Shown piece after piece: positions 32,956-41,501 of a stretch of DNA of 64,000 nt. The stretch is from Chryseobacterium cupriresistens (GTDB lineage: Bacteria; Bacteroidota; Bacteroidia; Flavobacteriales; Weeksellaceae). The notes under the pieces were generated by a model that worked only from the letters and a program-made list of their open reading frames with translations, made no database searches and was not told the DNA's origin. The stretch covers positions 62,001 through 126,000 of the forward strand of contig NZ_JBKKJT010000001.1 in the NCBI RefSeq assembly GCF_046614675.1. The letters are read 5' to 3'. Position numbers and translations under genes: made by a program. Within the stretch, counting starts at the first letter, position 1. Every line of letters starts with the position of its first letter.

Positions 32956-34254
32956 TTATTTGTCAAAAATTTCGATCATTACATTGTCAGGAATTATTCC
33001 TGAATAATCATAAGACTGAACGTTGAGTTGAGTAACTGAACTTACACAGACTACCTTATTATTGTAGCTGAACACTTTATAAGGATATCTTTTTGTATTG
33101 ATTGTCTTGGTTTTTGTATAAGAATTGATGTTATAAAGCTCAATGGTCTTACTTGTAGTTCCTGCAATAATACTGTTACTATCAAAATCAAAACTTGATA
33201 GCTTGGAATTTCCGGAAGGCAGATCATTCTGATAAATCATTTGCGAATTATAGACAGAACCAGAACTTGCCGTAATGATTCTTCCATCAGGAAATGCTTC
33301 AAATATCCTGTAATTAAGTGGGTGATCTCCATGATAAGTATCGTCCTGATGACTGATGTAATTACCATTAAGATCAAAATTATAAAGATCCATATCTACA
33401 GGTGAAATATTCTGTGTTATGGTATATAATTGCACAGAACTTCCTACAGCTTTTCTCATCCTTCCGCTATTATAATAAAGCTGAGGCGATTGAGAAATGA
33501 TAGCTTTTGTAGCCCTGCTTGCTGATTTAATCACACTGGAACTGCTATTACTATTTGAAGAACCGTAAAGTATACCGTTATGATATACAGTACTGATGAG
33601 CGGCATTCCGAAACTCACCTGAGCTTTCAATGTCAGATCATTTCCATCATAAATATCTACCCAACCATCATTTCTGGGAACATATAGTTCTACACTTCCA
33701 TTATAGGTTCCAATATCAGAATAGCCTAAAGTTGCATTTGTGCTGATCTGATGGGTAACAGAGTTTGTATTCACATCATAAATAGCAATTTTCCCATCCG
33801 TATCTAATAGGTATAGCTTTCCGGAGTTTTTATCAAATTGGGCATCAAAAGTTTTAAGATTAACCAATTTGATCTCAGGTCTTTCAATTTTTATAATGTT
33901 ACTTTTAACCTCTTCACCATTAGCCTTAATACCAATAACCTGATATTCTACATAAGGGTTAAATGGTACGGCTGAAGTAAATGTAAACTGATTCGGATAG
34001 CTATTACCAATTTCGGATTGTATCCCATTTTGAGAATCACTTCTTACAATTTTATAATGATTATAAGTGGCATCTCCGCTGAGCGTCCATTTTAAGCTTA
34101 CCGTTTCAGTGGTATCACTGTAAGTTGAAGTTAAATTGATCTTATTTTCAATAACAGGAGGTGTTACTGTGACCACCTCCGTAATATCATCGTTTGAACT
34201 GCTGCATGAAAATATTGATAAATAAGCAAATAATAAGGTTATAGTTTTTTTCAT
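32956..34254 (-). CDS. Lipoprotein with N-terminal FnIII-like and beta-propeller domains
   Basis: 432 residues. Lipoprotein signal with SIFSC (Cys17) followed by the SSSNDD surface-export-like stretch seen in Bacteroidota lipoproteins. Residues about 40-130 look like a fibronectin-type unit (SLKWTLSGDATYNHYKIVR). The rest is repeats of about 40-50 residues with patterns such as LYLLDTDGKIAIYDVNTN and VELYVPRNDGWVDIYDGND, a propeller. Probably on the cell surface. The binding partner is unknown. It lies 5 bp after the isocitrate dehydrogenase stop codon and may be cotranscribed. Confidence 0.75.
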   Translation of the reverse strand: MKKTITLLFAYLSIFSCSSSNDDITEVVTVTPPVIENKINLTSTYSDTTETVSLKWTLSGDATYNHYKIVRSDSQNGIQSEIGNSYPNQFTFTSAVPFNPYVEYQVIGIKANGEEVKSNIIKIERPEIKLVNLKTFDAQFDKNSGKLYLLDTDGKIAIYDVNTNSVTHQISTNATLGYSDIGTYNGSVELYVPRNDGWVDIYDGNDLTLKAQVSFGMPLISTVYHNGILYGSSNSNSSSSVIKSASRATKAIISQSPQLYYNSGRMRKAVGSSVQLYTITQNISPVDMDLYNFDLNGNYISHQDDTYHGDHPLNYRIFEAFPDGRIITASSGSVYNSQMIYQNDLPSGNSKLSSFDFDSNSIIAGTTSKTIELYNINSYTKTKTINTKRYPYKVFSYNNKVVCVSSVTQLNVQSYDYSGIIPDNVMIEIFDK

Positions 34255-34259
34255 AAATT

Positions 34260-36479
34260 TTAGATTCCGTCAATAATTTCATTTAAAACAGTGCTAGGTC
34301 TCATGGCTGCATATGTTTTATACGTATCAGCTTTGTAGTAACCTTCAATGTTCTGAGGTTTACCCTGAGCACCAATTAATTCAGCATTGATTACTTCCTC
34401 ATTTTCCTGCAGTGCCTGAGCAACAGGAGCAAACTGAGCAGCCAGTTCAGCATCAGCAGTCTGGTTCGCCAACGCTTCAGCCCAATACATTGCCAGATAG
34501 AAGTGAGAACCTCTGTTGTCTATCTGACCTACTTTTCTTGCAGGAGATTTATCTGTAGCTAAGAATTTAGCATTAGCTTCATCCAATGCATCAGCTAAAA
34601 CCTGAGATTTTGTATTTCCCTGAGTTTGTGCAAGATGCTCTAAAGAAGCCTGAAGTGCTAAGAATTCACCCAGAGAATCCCATCTTAGGTATCCTTCTTC
34701 CAGGAACTGCTCAATATGTTTTGGAGCAGAACCTCCGGCACCAGTTTCAAATAAACCACCACCATTCATCAATGGAACGATAGAAAGCATTTTTGCAGAA
34801 GTACCAAGCTCAAGGATTGGGAAAAGGTCAGTTAAATAATCTCTCAATACGTTTCCGGAAACTGAGATTGTATCTTTACCTTCTCTTGCTCTCTTCAACG
34901 TTTCAGTCATAGCGTCTTTTACATCAAGGATTTTGATGTCAAGACCTGTTGTATCGTGATCAGCAAGATATTTCTCTACTTTTTTGATGATTTCTCTGTC
35001 GTGAGCTCTTCCTTTGTCTAACCAGAAGATAGCAGGAGTATCAGATAATCTTGATCTGTTTACCGCTAATTTTACCCAGTCCTGGATAGGAGCATCTTTA
35101 GTCTGACACATTCTGAAGATATCATCTTTTTCTACTTTCTGAGAAAGAAGAACGTTTCCGGCTTCATCCTGAACTTCTACAGTTCCGTCAGCTGACAATT
35201 GGAAAGTTTTATCGTGAGAACCATATTCTTCAGCTTTCTGAGCCATTAAACCTACGTTTGGAACAGATCCCATAGTGGTAGGGTCTAATTTTCCGTGCGC
35301 TTTCATATCATCAATCACAGATTGATAGAAACCAGCATAAGAACGGTCTGGAATAATACAAACGGTATCTTCCTCATTTCCGTCTTTGTTCCACATTTTA
35401 CCTCCTCCTCTTACAAGGGCAGCCATAGAGGCATCGACGATGATGTCAGAAGGTACGTGGAAGTTGGTAATTCCTTTGTCAGAATTTACCATTGCTACTC
35501 TAGGTCCTTCAGCAAGAGCTTTTTCAATATCAGCTTTAATGTCAGCTTCCTGAGCGTTTCCTTTGATTTTTTCGAAAAGATCAGCAAGACCGTTATTTGG
35601 ATTGATATCTAAAGACTTGAAAGTCTCAGCATATTTTGTAAATACTTCTTTGAAGAAAGTCTCAACGATAGCCCCGAAAATGATTGGGTCAGAGATTTTC
35701 ATCATCGTTGCTTTAAGGTGAGCAGAAAGAAGTACATTTCTTTTCTTAGCTTCCTCGATAGCTTCCTGAACGAATGCTCTTAATGCATTAAGGTTCATTA
35801 CAGAAGAGTCAATTACTTCACCAGCCTGAAGACCTGCGAAGTCTTTTAATACAGATTCAGAACCGTCGTTTCCTTTGAATACGATTCTGTATTTGGTAGC
35901 ATTTTCTAACGTTGTAGAAGTTTCTGTACCGTAGAAATCACCATTGTTCATGTGAGCTACGTCAGTTTTGCTGTCAGATGCCCAGTTACCCATTCTGTGA
36001 GGGTTTGCTTTTGCATAGTTTTTAACAGCTTTTGGAGCACGTCTGTCAGAGTTTCCTTCTCTTAATACTGGGTTTACAGCACTTCCTAATACTTTGGCAT
36101 ATTTAGCTTTGATCGCTTTTTCTTCGTCATTTTTAGGTTCTGCAGGATAGTTTGGAACTGCGAAACCTTTACCTTGTAATTCCGCAATCGCTGCATCCAA
36201 TTGAGGTACAGAAGCAGAAATGTTCGGTAACTTAATGATGTTGGCTTCAGGTTTTGTTGCCAATTCTCCAAGTTCTGCCAAAGCATCACCGATCTTTTGG
36301 TCGTCTTTCAAAAACTCAGGAAAGTTGGCTAAAATTCTTCCTGCCAAAGAAATGTCCGGTACTGCGATTTCGATATCTGCTGATTTTGTAAAAGCTTTTA
36401 CGATAGGTAAAAACGAGTGAGTAGCCAGCATTGGAGCTTCATCAGTAAGTGTGTAATAGATTTTTGATTTTTCTGACAT
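34260..36479 (-). CDS. icd: NADP-dependent isocitrate dehydrogenase, monomeric type
   Basis: Oxidative decarboxylation of isocitrate to 2-oxoglutarate with NADPH formation in the TCA cycle. 739 residues from the ATG at 36479, the normal size for the monomeric form. Recognisable parts: IYYTLTDEAPMLATHSFLPIVKAF at the N-terminus, NSDRRAP, MNNGDFYGTE, SGNVLRDYLTDLFPILELGTSAKMLSIVPLMNGGG and GSHFYLAMYWAEAL. The frame extends 13 codons upstream but the MSEKSK start fits the family. Housekeeping codon use. Confidence 0.97.
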   Translation of the reverse strand: MSEKSKIYYTLTDEAPMLATHSFLPIVKAFTKSADIEIAVPDISLAGRILANFPEFLKDDQKIGDALAELGELATKPEANIIKLPNISASVPQLDAAIAELQGKGFAVPNYPAEPKNDEEKAIKAKYAKVLGSAVNPVLREGNSDRRAPKAVKNYAKANPHRMGNWASDSKTDVAHMNNGDFYGTETSTTLENATKYRIVFKGNDGSESVLKDFAGLQAGEVIDSSVMNLNALRAFVQEAIEEAKKRNVLLSAHLKATMMKISDPIIFGAIVETFFKEVFTKYAETFKSLDINPNNGLADLFEKIKGNAQEADIKADIEKALAEGPRVAMVNSDKGITNFHVPSDIIVDASMAALVRGGGKMWNKDGNEEDTVCIIPDRSYAGFYQSVIDDMKAHGKLDPTTMGSVPNVGLMAQKAEEYGSHDKTFQLSADGTVEVQDEAGNVLLSQKVEKDDIFRMCQTKDAPIQDWVKLAVNRSRLSDTPAIFWLDKGRAHDREIIKKVEKYLADHDTTGLDIKILDVKDAMTETLKRAREGKDTISVSGNVLRDYLTDLFPILELGTSAKMLSIVPLMNGGGLFETGAGGSAPKHIEQFLEEGYLRWDSLGEFLALQASLEHLAQTQGNTKSQVLADALDEANAKFLATDKSPARKVGQIDNRGSHFYLAMYWAEALANQTADAELAAQFAPVAQALQENEEVINAELIGAQGKPQNIEGYYKADTYKTYAAMRPSTVLNEIIDGI

Positions 36480-36838
36480 TATACTGTTATTTTTTATTTG
36501 AAATTTTAAGTCCCACAAATTTAGTAAATATCATTGTTTTATTTAAGATATTTCCATAAAAAAAAGAGGCTTTTGAGTCTTTATATTGATATCTGCTTAA
36601 TTTATGTTCACCTTCCGGGTACATTTATTTTAGAAATAATTTTATAATGTTCAGAGGCTGAACTTTTTGTCCTTACAATCAGGCTTTTGTAAGTCTGCAG
36701 CTACATAATAATTATCTCTGATAAAACTGATTATCAATAAGATATTTTTTATTTTCACTTTAAGATTAATTTAACCATAATAAAACCGGAAAAATTTTCT
36801 TTTTTGATTACATTTGAAAAAATAAAAAAATAAATATT
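36480..36838. other. Divergent control region of icd and tpx with an orphan hairpin
   Basis: No gene. AT-rich. A terminator-like hairpin lies at 36649-36670 on the plus strand, and TACATTTG, a possible -7 box for tpx, shortly before the gene at 36839. Confidence 0.6.
36649..36670 (+). terminator. Orphan terminator-like hairpin
   Basis: GTTCAG (36649-36654), loop AGG, CTGAAC (36658-36663), then TTTTTG. No gene on the plus strand ends here. Confidence 0.5.
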
Positions 36839-37339
36839 ATGTCAACGACAATCACTTTAAAAGGAAACGAAGTACACACAATAGGAGCATTACCATCAGT
36901 AGGAACCACTGTAAAAGACTTTGCATTGGTAGATTCAGGATTAAATGTAAAAACACTTCAAAATTTTGACGGAAAGAAAAAAGTATTCAATATTTTCCCA
37001 AGCATTGATACCCCTACCTGTGCTGCTTCTTCCAGAAAATTCAATGAGGAAGCTTCAAAGCTTGATAATACGGTGATCATCAATGTTTCTAAAGACCTTC
37101 CATTTGCATTAGGAAGATTCTGCGCGGCAGAAGGATTGAATAATGTAGAAACACTTTCAGACTTCAGAAGCAGCTTTGGAGACGATTATGAAGTAACCAT
37201 CGCAGATTCTCCTATGAAAGGATTACTGAGCCGTGCCGTGATCGTTACTGACGAAAACAATAAAGTAGTTTATACAGAGCAGGTTCCGGAAATTGCTAAT
37301 GAACCTAATTACGATGCCGCTCTTGCAGCATTGAAATAA
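36839..37339 (+). CDS. tpx: Thiol peroxidase (cytosolic Tpx)
   Basis: 166-residue peroxiredoxin reducing hydroperoxides with thioredoxin. Peroxidatic Cys61 in FPSIDTPTC, resolving Cys95 in LGRFCAAEG, SDFR and SPMKGLLSRAV present. No signal peptide, normal family length. The exported paralogue at 13336 shares the C-terminal EQVP.I..EPNY.AA.AA.K pattern, so the two probably come from one duplication or share an ancestor. A terminator follows. Confidence 0.96.
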   Translation: MSTTITLKGNEVHTIGALPSVGTTVKDFALVDSGLNVKTLQNFDGKKKVFNIFPSIDTPTCAASSRKFNEEASKLDNTVIINVSKDLPFALGRFCAAEGLNNVETLSDFRSSFGDDYEVTIADSPMKGLLSRAVIVTDENNKVVYTEQVPEIANEPNYDAALAALK

Positions 37340-37356
37340 TAAAATAATTTTTGTAG

Positions 37357-37393
37357 AAAAGCCTTGTGAATATGATTTTGCAAGGCTTTTTTA
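37357..37393 (+). terminator. Terminator of the cytosolic tpx gene
   Basis: AAAAGCCTTG and CAAGGCTTTT pair, then a T run. Confidence 0.85.
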
Positions 37394-37409
37394 ATTAAAA
37401 AATTTGAAC

Positions 37410-37757
37410 ATGGTAAAAAGAATCGTAGTCAATATTAAAACGAATACTATTTCCAAAGCCAGCCGGTTTTATCAGGATATTCTGGGACTGGAGGTTTTGA
37501 TGGATCATGGCTGGATTAAAACATTGGGTAATGAGGAAGAAGCCAAAGTTCAGATCAGCTTTGCTGAACAGGGTGGAAACGATACGGAAGTTCCTGATCT
37601 TTCCATTGAAGTGGATAATGTGGATGAAGTGTATGAAAAGATGAAAAAGGCCGGTTTTGAAGTCACTTAAGAACTTACCAATGAGGACTGGGGAGTTCGC
37701 AGGTTTTTTGTCAGAGATCCATTTGAAAAGCTGATCAATATACTGTCTCACCAATAA
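37410..37757 (+). pseudogene. VOC-family protein gene interrupted by one in-frame stop
   Basis: Codons 1-86 encode the N-terminal two thirds of a VOC (glyoxalase/bleomycin resistance) domain (KRIVVNIKT..., GLEVLMDHGWIKT, VPDLSIEVDNVDEVYEKMKKAGFEV). A TAA follows at 37668-37670. The same frame then continues with ELTNEDWGVRRFFVRDPFEKLINILSH and a stop at 37757, exactly the expected C-terminal strands with the metal-binding pattern. A single change from a tyrosine codon (TAT or TAC) to TAA explains it. The truncated form would lack the last strands. Could also be a sequencing error. Confidence 0.8.
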
Positions 37758-37862
37758 AACAGTTTCCCAGGGCCACATGTTTTACCATAATGTGGCATTA
37801 TTAATGATCCGGATCACTAAATAGTAGAGGAATAAAACTTACCTTTACATTTTAAAAACGGA

Positions 37863-39074
37863 ATGAAACGTTCAGGAACTGCAGATTTACCCCTTCACTA
37901 TGGCAAAGTACCGCCATGGCTGTATGAGCGTATGTCTGTTCTGGGGCTGTCCATTATTGAAGTCATTCTCATGGATTATGGTAAAGATGAGGTTCTACGC
38001 CGATTAGCAGATCCATTCTGGTTTCAAAGTTTTGGAGCTGTGATGGGAATGGACTGGCATTCTTCAGGGATTACCACTTCCGTTATGGGAGCTTTAAAAC
38101 GTTCTGTTAACCCAAATTCTCAATCACTGGGACTTTATATCTGTGGCGGAAAAGGGAAGTTTTCCCGCGAAACTCCATCAGAGCTCATTAAAATTGCAGA
38201 TAAAACCGGATTGAACGGAACAGAACTGGTAAGAGCCAGCAAGCTTTCTGCAAAAGTAGATAATACAGCCATTCAGGATGGCTATCAGTTGTATCTTCAC
38301 AATTTCATTCTTTCAGACAACGGAAACTGGAGCGTCATTCAGCAGGGAATGCATGAATCTGACGGAACAGCAAGACGTTATCACTGGCACTCGGAAAACA
38401 TTACCTCTTTTGTAGAACAGCCGCACACAGGAATCAATGGGATTTCAAGAGGGAGAATTCTTAACCTTACCGATACTGAAGCTTCAGAGAACAGGAAAGG
38501 AATTCTGGATATTTCCCACACCGATTCTGCGGAAGTGATGAAAGATTTTGCAAGACTGATTCTTCCTGCCCACCATGATGTGCAGGCTTCTGATGTTGAT
38601 CTGAAACGTCTCGGAGCCCTTCTGTATGTTACCAGAGAACAGCAGCCACAGAATTTTGAAGACCTGCTGATGCTGGAAGGAGTAGGTCCAAGAACCATGC
38701 AGTCTTTGGCTTTGGTAAGTGAAGTGATTCATGGAGCACCGTCAAGATTTGCAGATCCGGCAAGGTTTTCCTTTGCTCATGGTGGTAAAGACGGACATCC
38801 TTTCCCTGTTCCGATCAATACGTATGATGAAAGTATCAGCATTCTCAGAAAAGGAATTGAAAAATCCAGGCTGGGAAACTCTGATAAGCTTAATTCTTTA
38901 AACAAGCTTCACCATATTGTCACTGAAGCAGAAAAAGACTTTACACCGGATTTTGATATTCAGCAGGTAATTGAAGAAGAAAGACAAAATTCATGGCGTT
39001 TTGGTGGGAAAACGGTATTCGGCGATGCCCAGAAACCCACTGCTCCTAAATCAATACAGCTTTCCTTATTTTAA
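37863..39074 (+). CDS. DUF763 protein with helix-hairpin-helix and C-terminal clamp-binding-like motif
   Basis: 403 residues of the DUF763 family, function not established. N-terminus MKRSGTADLPLHYGKVPPWLYERM is the family signature. A helix-hairpin-helix DNA-binding motif is visible around 265-290 (LLMLEGVGPRTMQSLALVSEVIHG). Other conserved blocks: SQSLGLYICGGKGK, RYHWHSE and KDGHPFPVP. The last residues are QLSLF, which fits the QL(S/D)LF motif used by bacterial proteins to bind the DNA sliding clamp. This points to a role in DNA repair or replication, but only by motif. Transcribed alone. Confidence 0.85.
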   Translation: MKRSGTADLPLHYGKVPPWLYERMSVLGLSIIEVILMDYGKDEVLRRLADPFWFQSFGAVMGMDWHSSGITTSVMGALKRSVNPNSQSLGLYICGGKGKFSRETPSELIKIADKTGLNGTELVRASKLSAKVDNTAIQDGYQLYLHNFILSDNGNWSVIQQGMHESDGTARRYHWHSENITSFVEQPHTGINGISRGRILNLTDTEASENRKGILDISHTDSAEVMKDFARLILPAHHDVQASDVDLKRLGALLYVTREQQPQNFEDLLMLEGVGPRTMQSLALVSEVIHGAPSRFADPARFSFAHGGKDGHPFPVPINTYDESISILRKGIEKSRLGNSDKLNSLNKLHHIVTEAEKDFTPDFDIQQVIEEERQNSWRFGGKTVFGDAQKPTAPKSIQLSLF

Positions 39075-39126
39075 GCTTTCTATTTCTTTTAAAAAGTTTA
39101 CGATTACTATTATCGGCAGGTAGTTA

Positions 39127-39180
39127 TTCCCATCCTTTGGAGGGGTGGCGAAAATTCAAAGAATTTTTGACGGGGTGGTC
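39127..39180 (+). repeat. REP-like palindromic repeat, second solo copy
   Basis: CCATCC/GGAGGGG hairpin, TGGCGAAAATTCAAAGAATT and the GACGGGGTGGT tail. Same orientation as the copy at 26533. Confidence 0.8.
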
Positions 39181-39347
39181 ATATATCGTATGTTTCAAAT
39201 GGCTGTTTAAAAACAAAAATATTTGAAATGCTTTTAATTCAATAGGGTATGTGTTTTTGATAAAAACATTCAACGCTTTGTTTAATATTTTTTGCTCTGA
39301 ATTCAATTAAAAATTTTACTTTTAAAGACTTAAAAAATTGACACCAA

Positions 39348-39938
39348 ATGACCAATAAAGCTTTAGAAACCTGCTATGATTTCCCCTTTTTTTTCCCTGA
39401 AGAGCTTGCTGAAATATTCCAGGCTCATGAAAAAACATCTTTCCAGAAAGGTGATTTCATTCTTGAGGAAGGAAAAACAGCCAATGAATATTATATTCTT
39501 GAAAGCGGATTGGCGCGTTCCTATGTGAATGATTTCAACGGAAATGAAGTAACAACCCACTTTTTTGTAGAAAATGAAGTCATTATTGAGGTTTTGTCAA
39601 TGTTTCAGCGGGTTCCGTCTCAGGAAAATATTGTTTGTATTACCGACTGCGAGTGCTGGAGGCTGGATTATGATACCTTCCAGGAGTTGTTCCATAAAAT
39701 CCCAAACCTCAGGGAATGGGGAAGATCATGGATGTCTCAGGAGCTTTTTGCCTACAAACAAAGATCTGTAGAAATGTTTACCCTTTCTGCCACCAGAAGA
39801 TACCTTAATCTGCTGGAGCAAAAATCTAAAGTCATACAATTTGCCCCCTTGAAACAAATAGCGTCCTATCTGGGAGTTACAGATACTTCCCTGAGCCGTA
39901 TCCGTAAGGAAATCGTTTCTCATCCCAAGAAAAATTAA
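39348..39938 (+). CDS. Crp/Fnr-type transcriptional regulator
   Basis: 196 residues. Cyclic-nucleotide-binding-like barrel (about 20-120: FQKGDFILEEGKTANEYYILESGLARSYV) and C-terminal winged helix (APLKQIASYLGVTDTSLSRIRKEI). The glutamate and arginine of a true cAMP pocket are not clear, so the effector is unknown. It heads the gene run 39.3-47.7 kb. Two identical-spacing inverted repeats of the form CTTGCC-N4-GNCAAG lie upstream of the next two genes and are the likely binding sites. Confidence 0.88.
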   Translation: MTNKALETCYDFPFFFPEELAEIFQAHEKTSFQKGDFILEEGKTANEYYILESGLARSYVNDFNGNEVTTHFFVENEVIIEVLSMFQRVPSQENIVCITDCECWRLDYDTFQELFHKIPNLREWGRSWMSQELFAYKQRSVEMFTLSATRRYLNLLEQKSKVIQFAPLKQIASYLGVTDTSLSRIRKEIVSHPKKN

Positions 39939-39940
39939 AT

Positions 39941-39956
39941 CTTGCCCTATGACAAG
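39941..39956 (+). promoter_or_regulatory. Putative Crp-type operator upstream of VOC gene 1
   Basis: CTTGCCCTATGACAAG, an inverted repeat of CTTG/CAAG. Its centre is 29.5 bp from the first base of the TAATTTTG -7 box, about -41.5 from the expected start of transcription. Confidence 0.6.
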
Positions 39957-39977
39957 TAGATTTTCATTGCACCTCGG

Positions 39978-39985
39978 TAATTTTG
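39978..39985 (+). promoter_or_regulatory. -7 box of VOC gene 1
   Basis: TAATTTTG, 31 bp before the ATG at 40016. Confidence 0.6.
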
Positions 39986-40015
39986 GATTACAATTTAACA
40001 CTAAAATTACAAAAA

Positions 40016-40423
40016 ATGAAAGTCAATCAAATTTATGTCAACCTTCCGGTAAAAGATGTACAGAAAACCAAAGAATTCTGGACTAAGGTAGGTTTTTCTA
40101 TCAATGAACAATTCTCTGATGATAAAGCAACCTGCGTTGTTTTGAATGATACTATCTATGTGATGTTTCTCCAGGAAGATTATTTTATGACCTTCACCAA
40201 TAAACCTGTTGCCAAAGAAAATACCAGTCAGGTTCTTGTAGCGGTAGGTTTGAACAGCCGTGAAGAAGTAGATAAAATAGTAAACACTGCTGTAGAGAAC
40301 GGCGCACGGCAGCATGAAGAACCTCAGGATTACGGATGGATGTATCAGAACTCCTTCTGGGACCCGGATGGGCATGGCTGGAATATTACTTTTGCAGATA
40401 TGTCTCAAATGCCTGCTGAATAA
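40016..40423 (+). CDS. VOC-family protein (glyoxalase-like), copy 1
   Basis: 135 residues from the ATG at 40016. One VOC module pair: starts QIYVNLPVKDVQKTKEFWTKVGFSINEQF, contains the strand MFLQEDYFMTF, and ends GWMYQNSFWDPDGHGWNITFADMSQM, with the Asp-Pro-Asp-Gly-His turn of metal sites. The gene at 40520 is a close paralogue, including its control region. Metal-dependent lyase or dioxygenase-type activity is likely; the substrate is unknown. Confidence 0.88.
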   Translation: MKVNQIYVNLPVKDVQKTKEFWTKVGFSINEQFSDDKATCVVLNDTIYVMFLQEDYFMTFTNKPVAKENTSQVLVAVGLNSREEVDKIVNTAVENGARQHEEPQDYGWMYQNSFWDPDGHGWNITFADMSQMPAE

Positions 40424-40446
40424 ATTAATCCAAATAAAAAATAAAT

Positions 40447-40462
40447 CTTGCCCTATGGCAAG
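40447..40462 (+). promoter_or_regulatory. Putative Crp-type operator upstream of VOC gene 2
   Basis: CTTGCCCTATGGCAAG, a perfect 6-bp inverted repeat with a 4-base spacer. The centre is again 29.5 bp from the -7 box at 40484. Confidence 0.65.
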
Positions 40463-40483
40463 CACATTCTTACCAAATCCTGA

Positions 40484-40491
40484 TAATTTTG
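40484..40491 (+). promoter_or_regulatory. -7 box of VOC gene 2
   Basis: TAATTTTG followed by GATAACAAT, the same context as VOC gene 1. Confidence 0.6.
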
Positions 40492-40519
40492 GATAACAAT
40501 CACCACTAAAATTTACAAA

Positions 40520-40930
40520 ATGAATATTACAGATATTTACGTCAATTTACCTGTAAAAGACGTTCAAAAAACCAGAGAATTCTGGACGAAGCTTGGCTTT
40601 TCTATTAATGAACAGTTTTCAGATGAGAAAGCAATATGCGTAGTCATGAAAGAAAATCATATCTACACCATGTTTCTTAAAGAAGAGTTTTTCCAAACCT
40701 TTACCAACAGACCTTTTGCGAAAGGAGATACTACTCAGGTACTTCTTGCTATCGGAGTCAACGGCCGGGAAGAAGTAGACGGTATGGTAAAAACAGCGAT
40801 CGAAAACGGAGGGTCAAAATACAGTGAACCTGTAGATTACGGATGGATGTATCAAAGCAGTTTTGCTGATATCAACGGCCATCAGTGGGAAGTAGTGCAT
40901 GGTGATGCTTCTCAGATCCCTGCAGAATAA
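40520..40930 (+). CDS. VOC-family protein (glyoxalase-like), copy 2
   Basis: 136 residues, a tandem paralogue of the preceding gene (same IYVNLPVKDVQKTREFWTKLGFSINEQFSD start and DYGWMYQSSF end). It differs in the metal turn: ADINGHQWEVVHGD instead of DPDGHGWNITFAD. The substrate may differ. The upstream 80 bp are also duplicated with the operator and -7 box. The following DinB gene begins 25 bp downstream and is probably in the same mRNA. Confidence 0.88.
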   Translation: MNITDIYVNLPVKDVQKTREFWTKLGFSINEQFSDEKAICVVMKENHIYTMFLKEEFFQTFTNRPFAKGDTTQVLLAIGVNGREEVDGMVKTAIENGGSKYSEPVDYGWMYQSSFADINGHQWEVVHGDASQIPAE

Positions 40931-40955
40931 TCCATAACACCACAAAATATATCAT

Positions 40956-41417
40956 ATGGAAACACAATCAAACGATATAGAAATCATAAAAAATCAGATA
41001 ACCAGTAATTATTTTGTGATTACGATGAATATCGATGGTATTACCCACGAAGAATCTATGATTTTTCCCAATGGTGAAGCCAATTGTATGAACTGGATCC
41101 TTGGACATTTAATTTACATCAGAAATCCCTTACTGAATATTTTAGGAGAAGAATCTGTCTGGGATAGTGAAAAATTTTCTTTCTATAACAGGGGTGAAAT
41201 TGCTTTAGATCATCAAGATAAATTGATTAGTATCGAAGATTTAAAATCCTATCTTAAACAATCTCAGGATAAGCTGGAAGCAAAACTCAGCACGCTTGAT
41301 AGTTTTAAACCTGAAATGGTTAAAGATATATCAACCTTAAGCCTTCATGAAATCTATCACAGTGGGCAGCTGGGTTATCTCCGCAGAATTTTAGGAAAAC
41401 CGGGTGCTATAAAATAG
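40956..41417 (+). CDS. DinB-family protein
   Basis: 153-residue four-helix DinB/YfiT-like protein. Metal-binding His residues sit in the expected places: His in NWILGHLIYIRN and the pair in LSLHEIYHSGQLGYLRRILG. Family members are thiol- or metal-dependent transferases and are often stress-induced. Cytoplasmic. It follows VOC copy 2 within 25 bp. Confidence 0.85.
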   Translation: METQSNDIEIIKNQITSNYFVITMNIDGITHEESMIFPNGEANCMNWILGHLIYIRNPLLNILGEESVWDSEKFSFYNRGEIALDHQDKLISIEDLKSYLKQSQDKLEAKLSTLDSFKPEMVKDISTLSLHEIYHSGQLGYLRRILGKPGAIK

Positions 41418-41429
41418 CATGCTATTTTT

Positions 41430-41455
41430 AGACTCCTTACTTCGCTCGGAATGAC
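41430..41455 (+). repeat. GTCATT-type hairpin repeat, CC/GG variant
   Basis: AGACTCCTTACTTCGCTC then GGAATGAC. Confidence 0.65.
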
Positions 41456-41501
41456 AGGTGCATCGCTGAAATATGAGTATTACCTTTTCAGATGAGTATA
41501 A

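Noticed and set aside
39124..39306. Minus-strand open frame of 60 codons
   Set aside because: The end is the REP-like repeat translated (HPSKGWE); no support for a gene.
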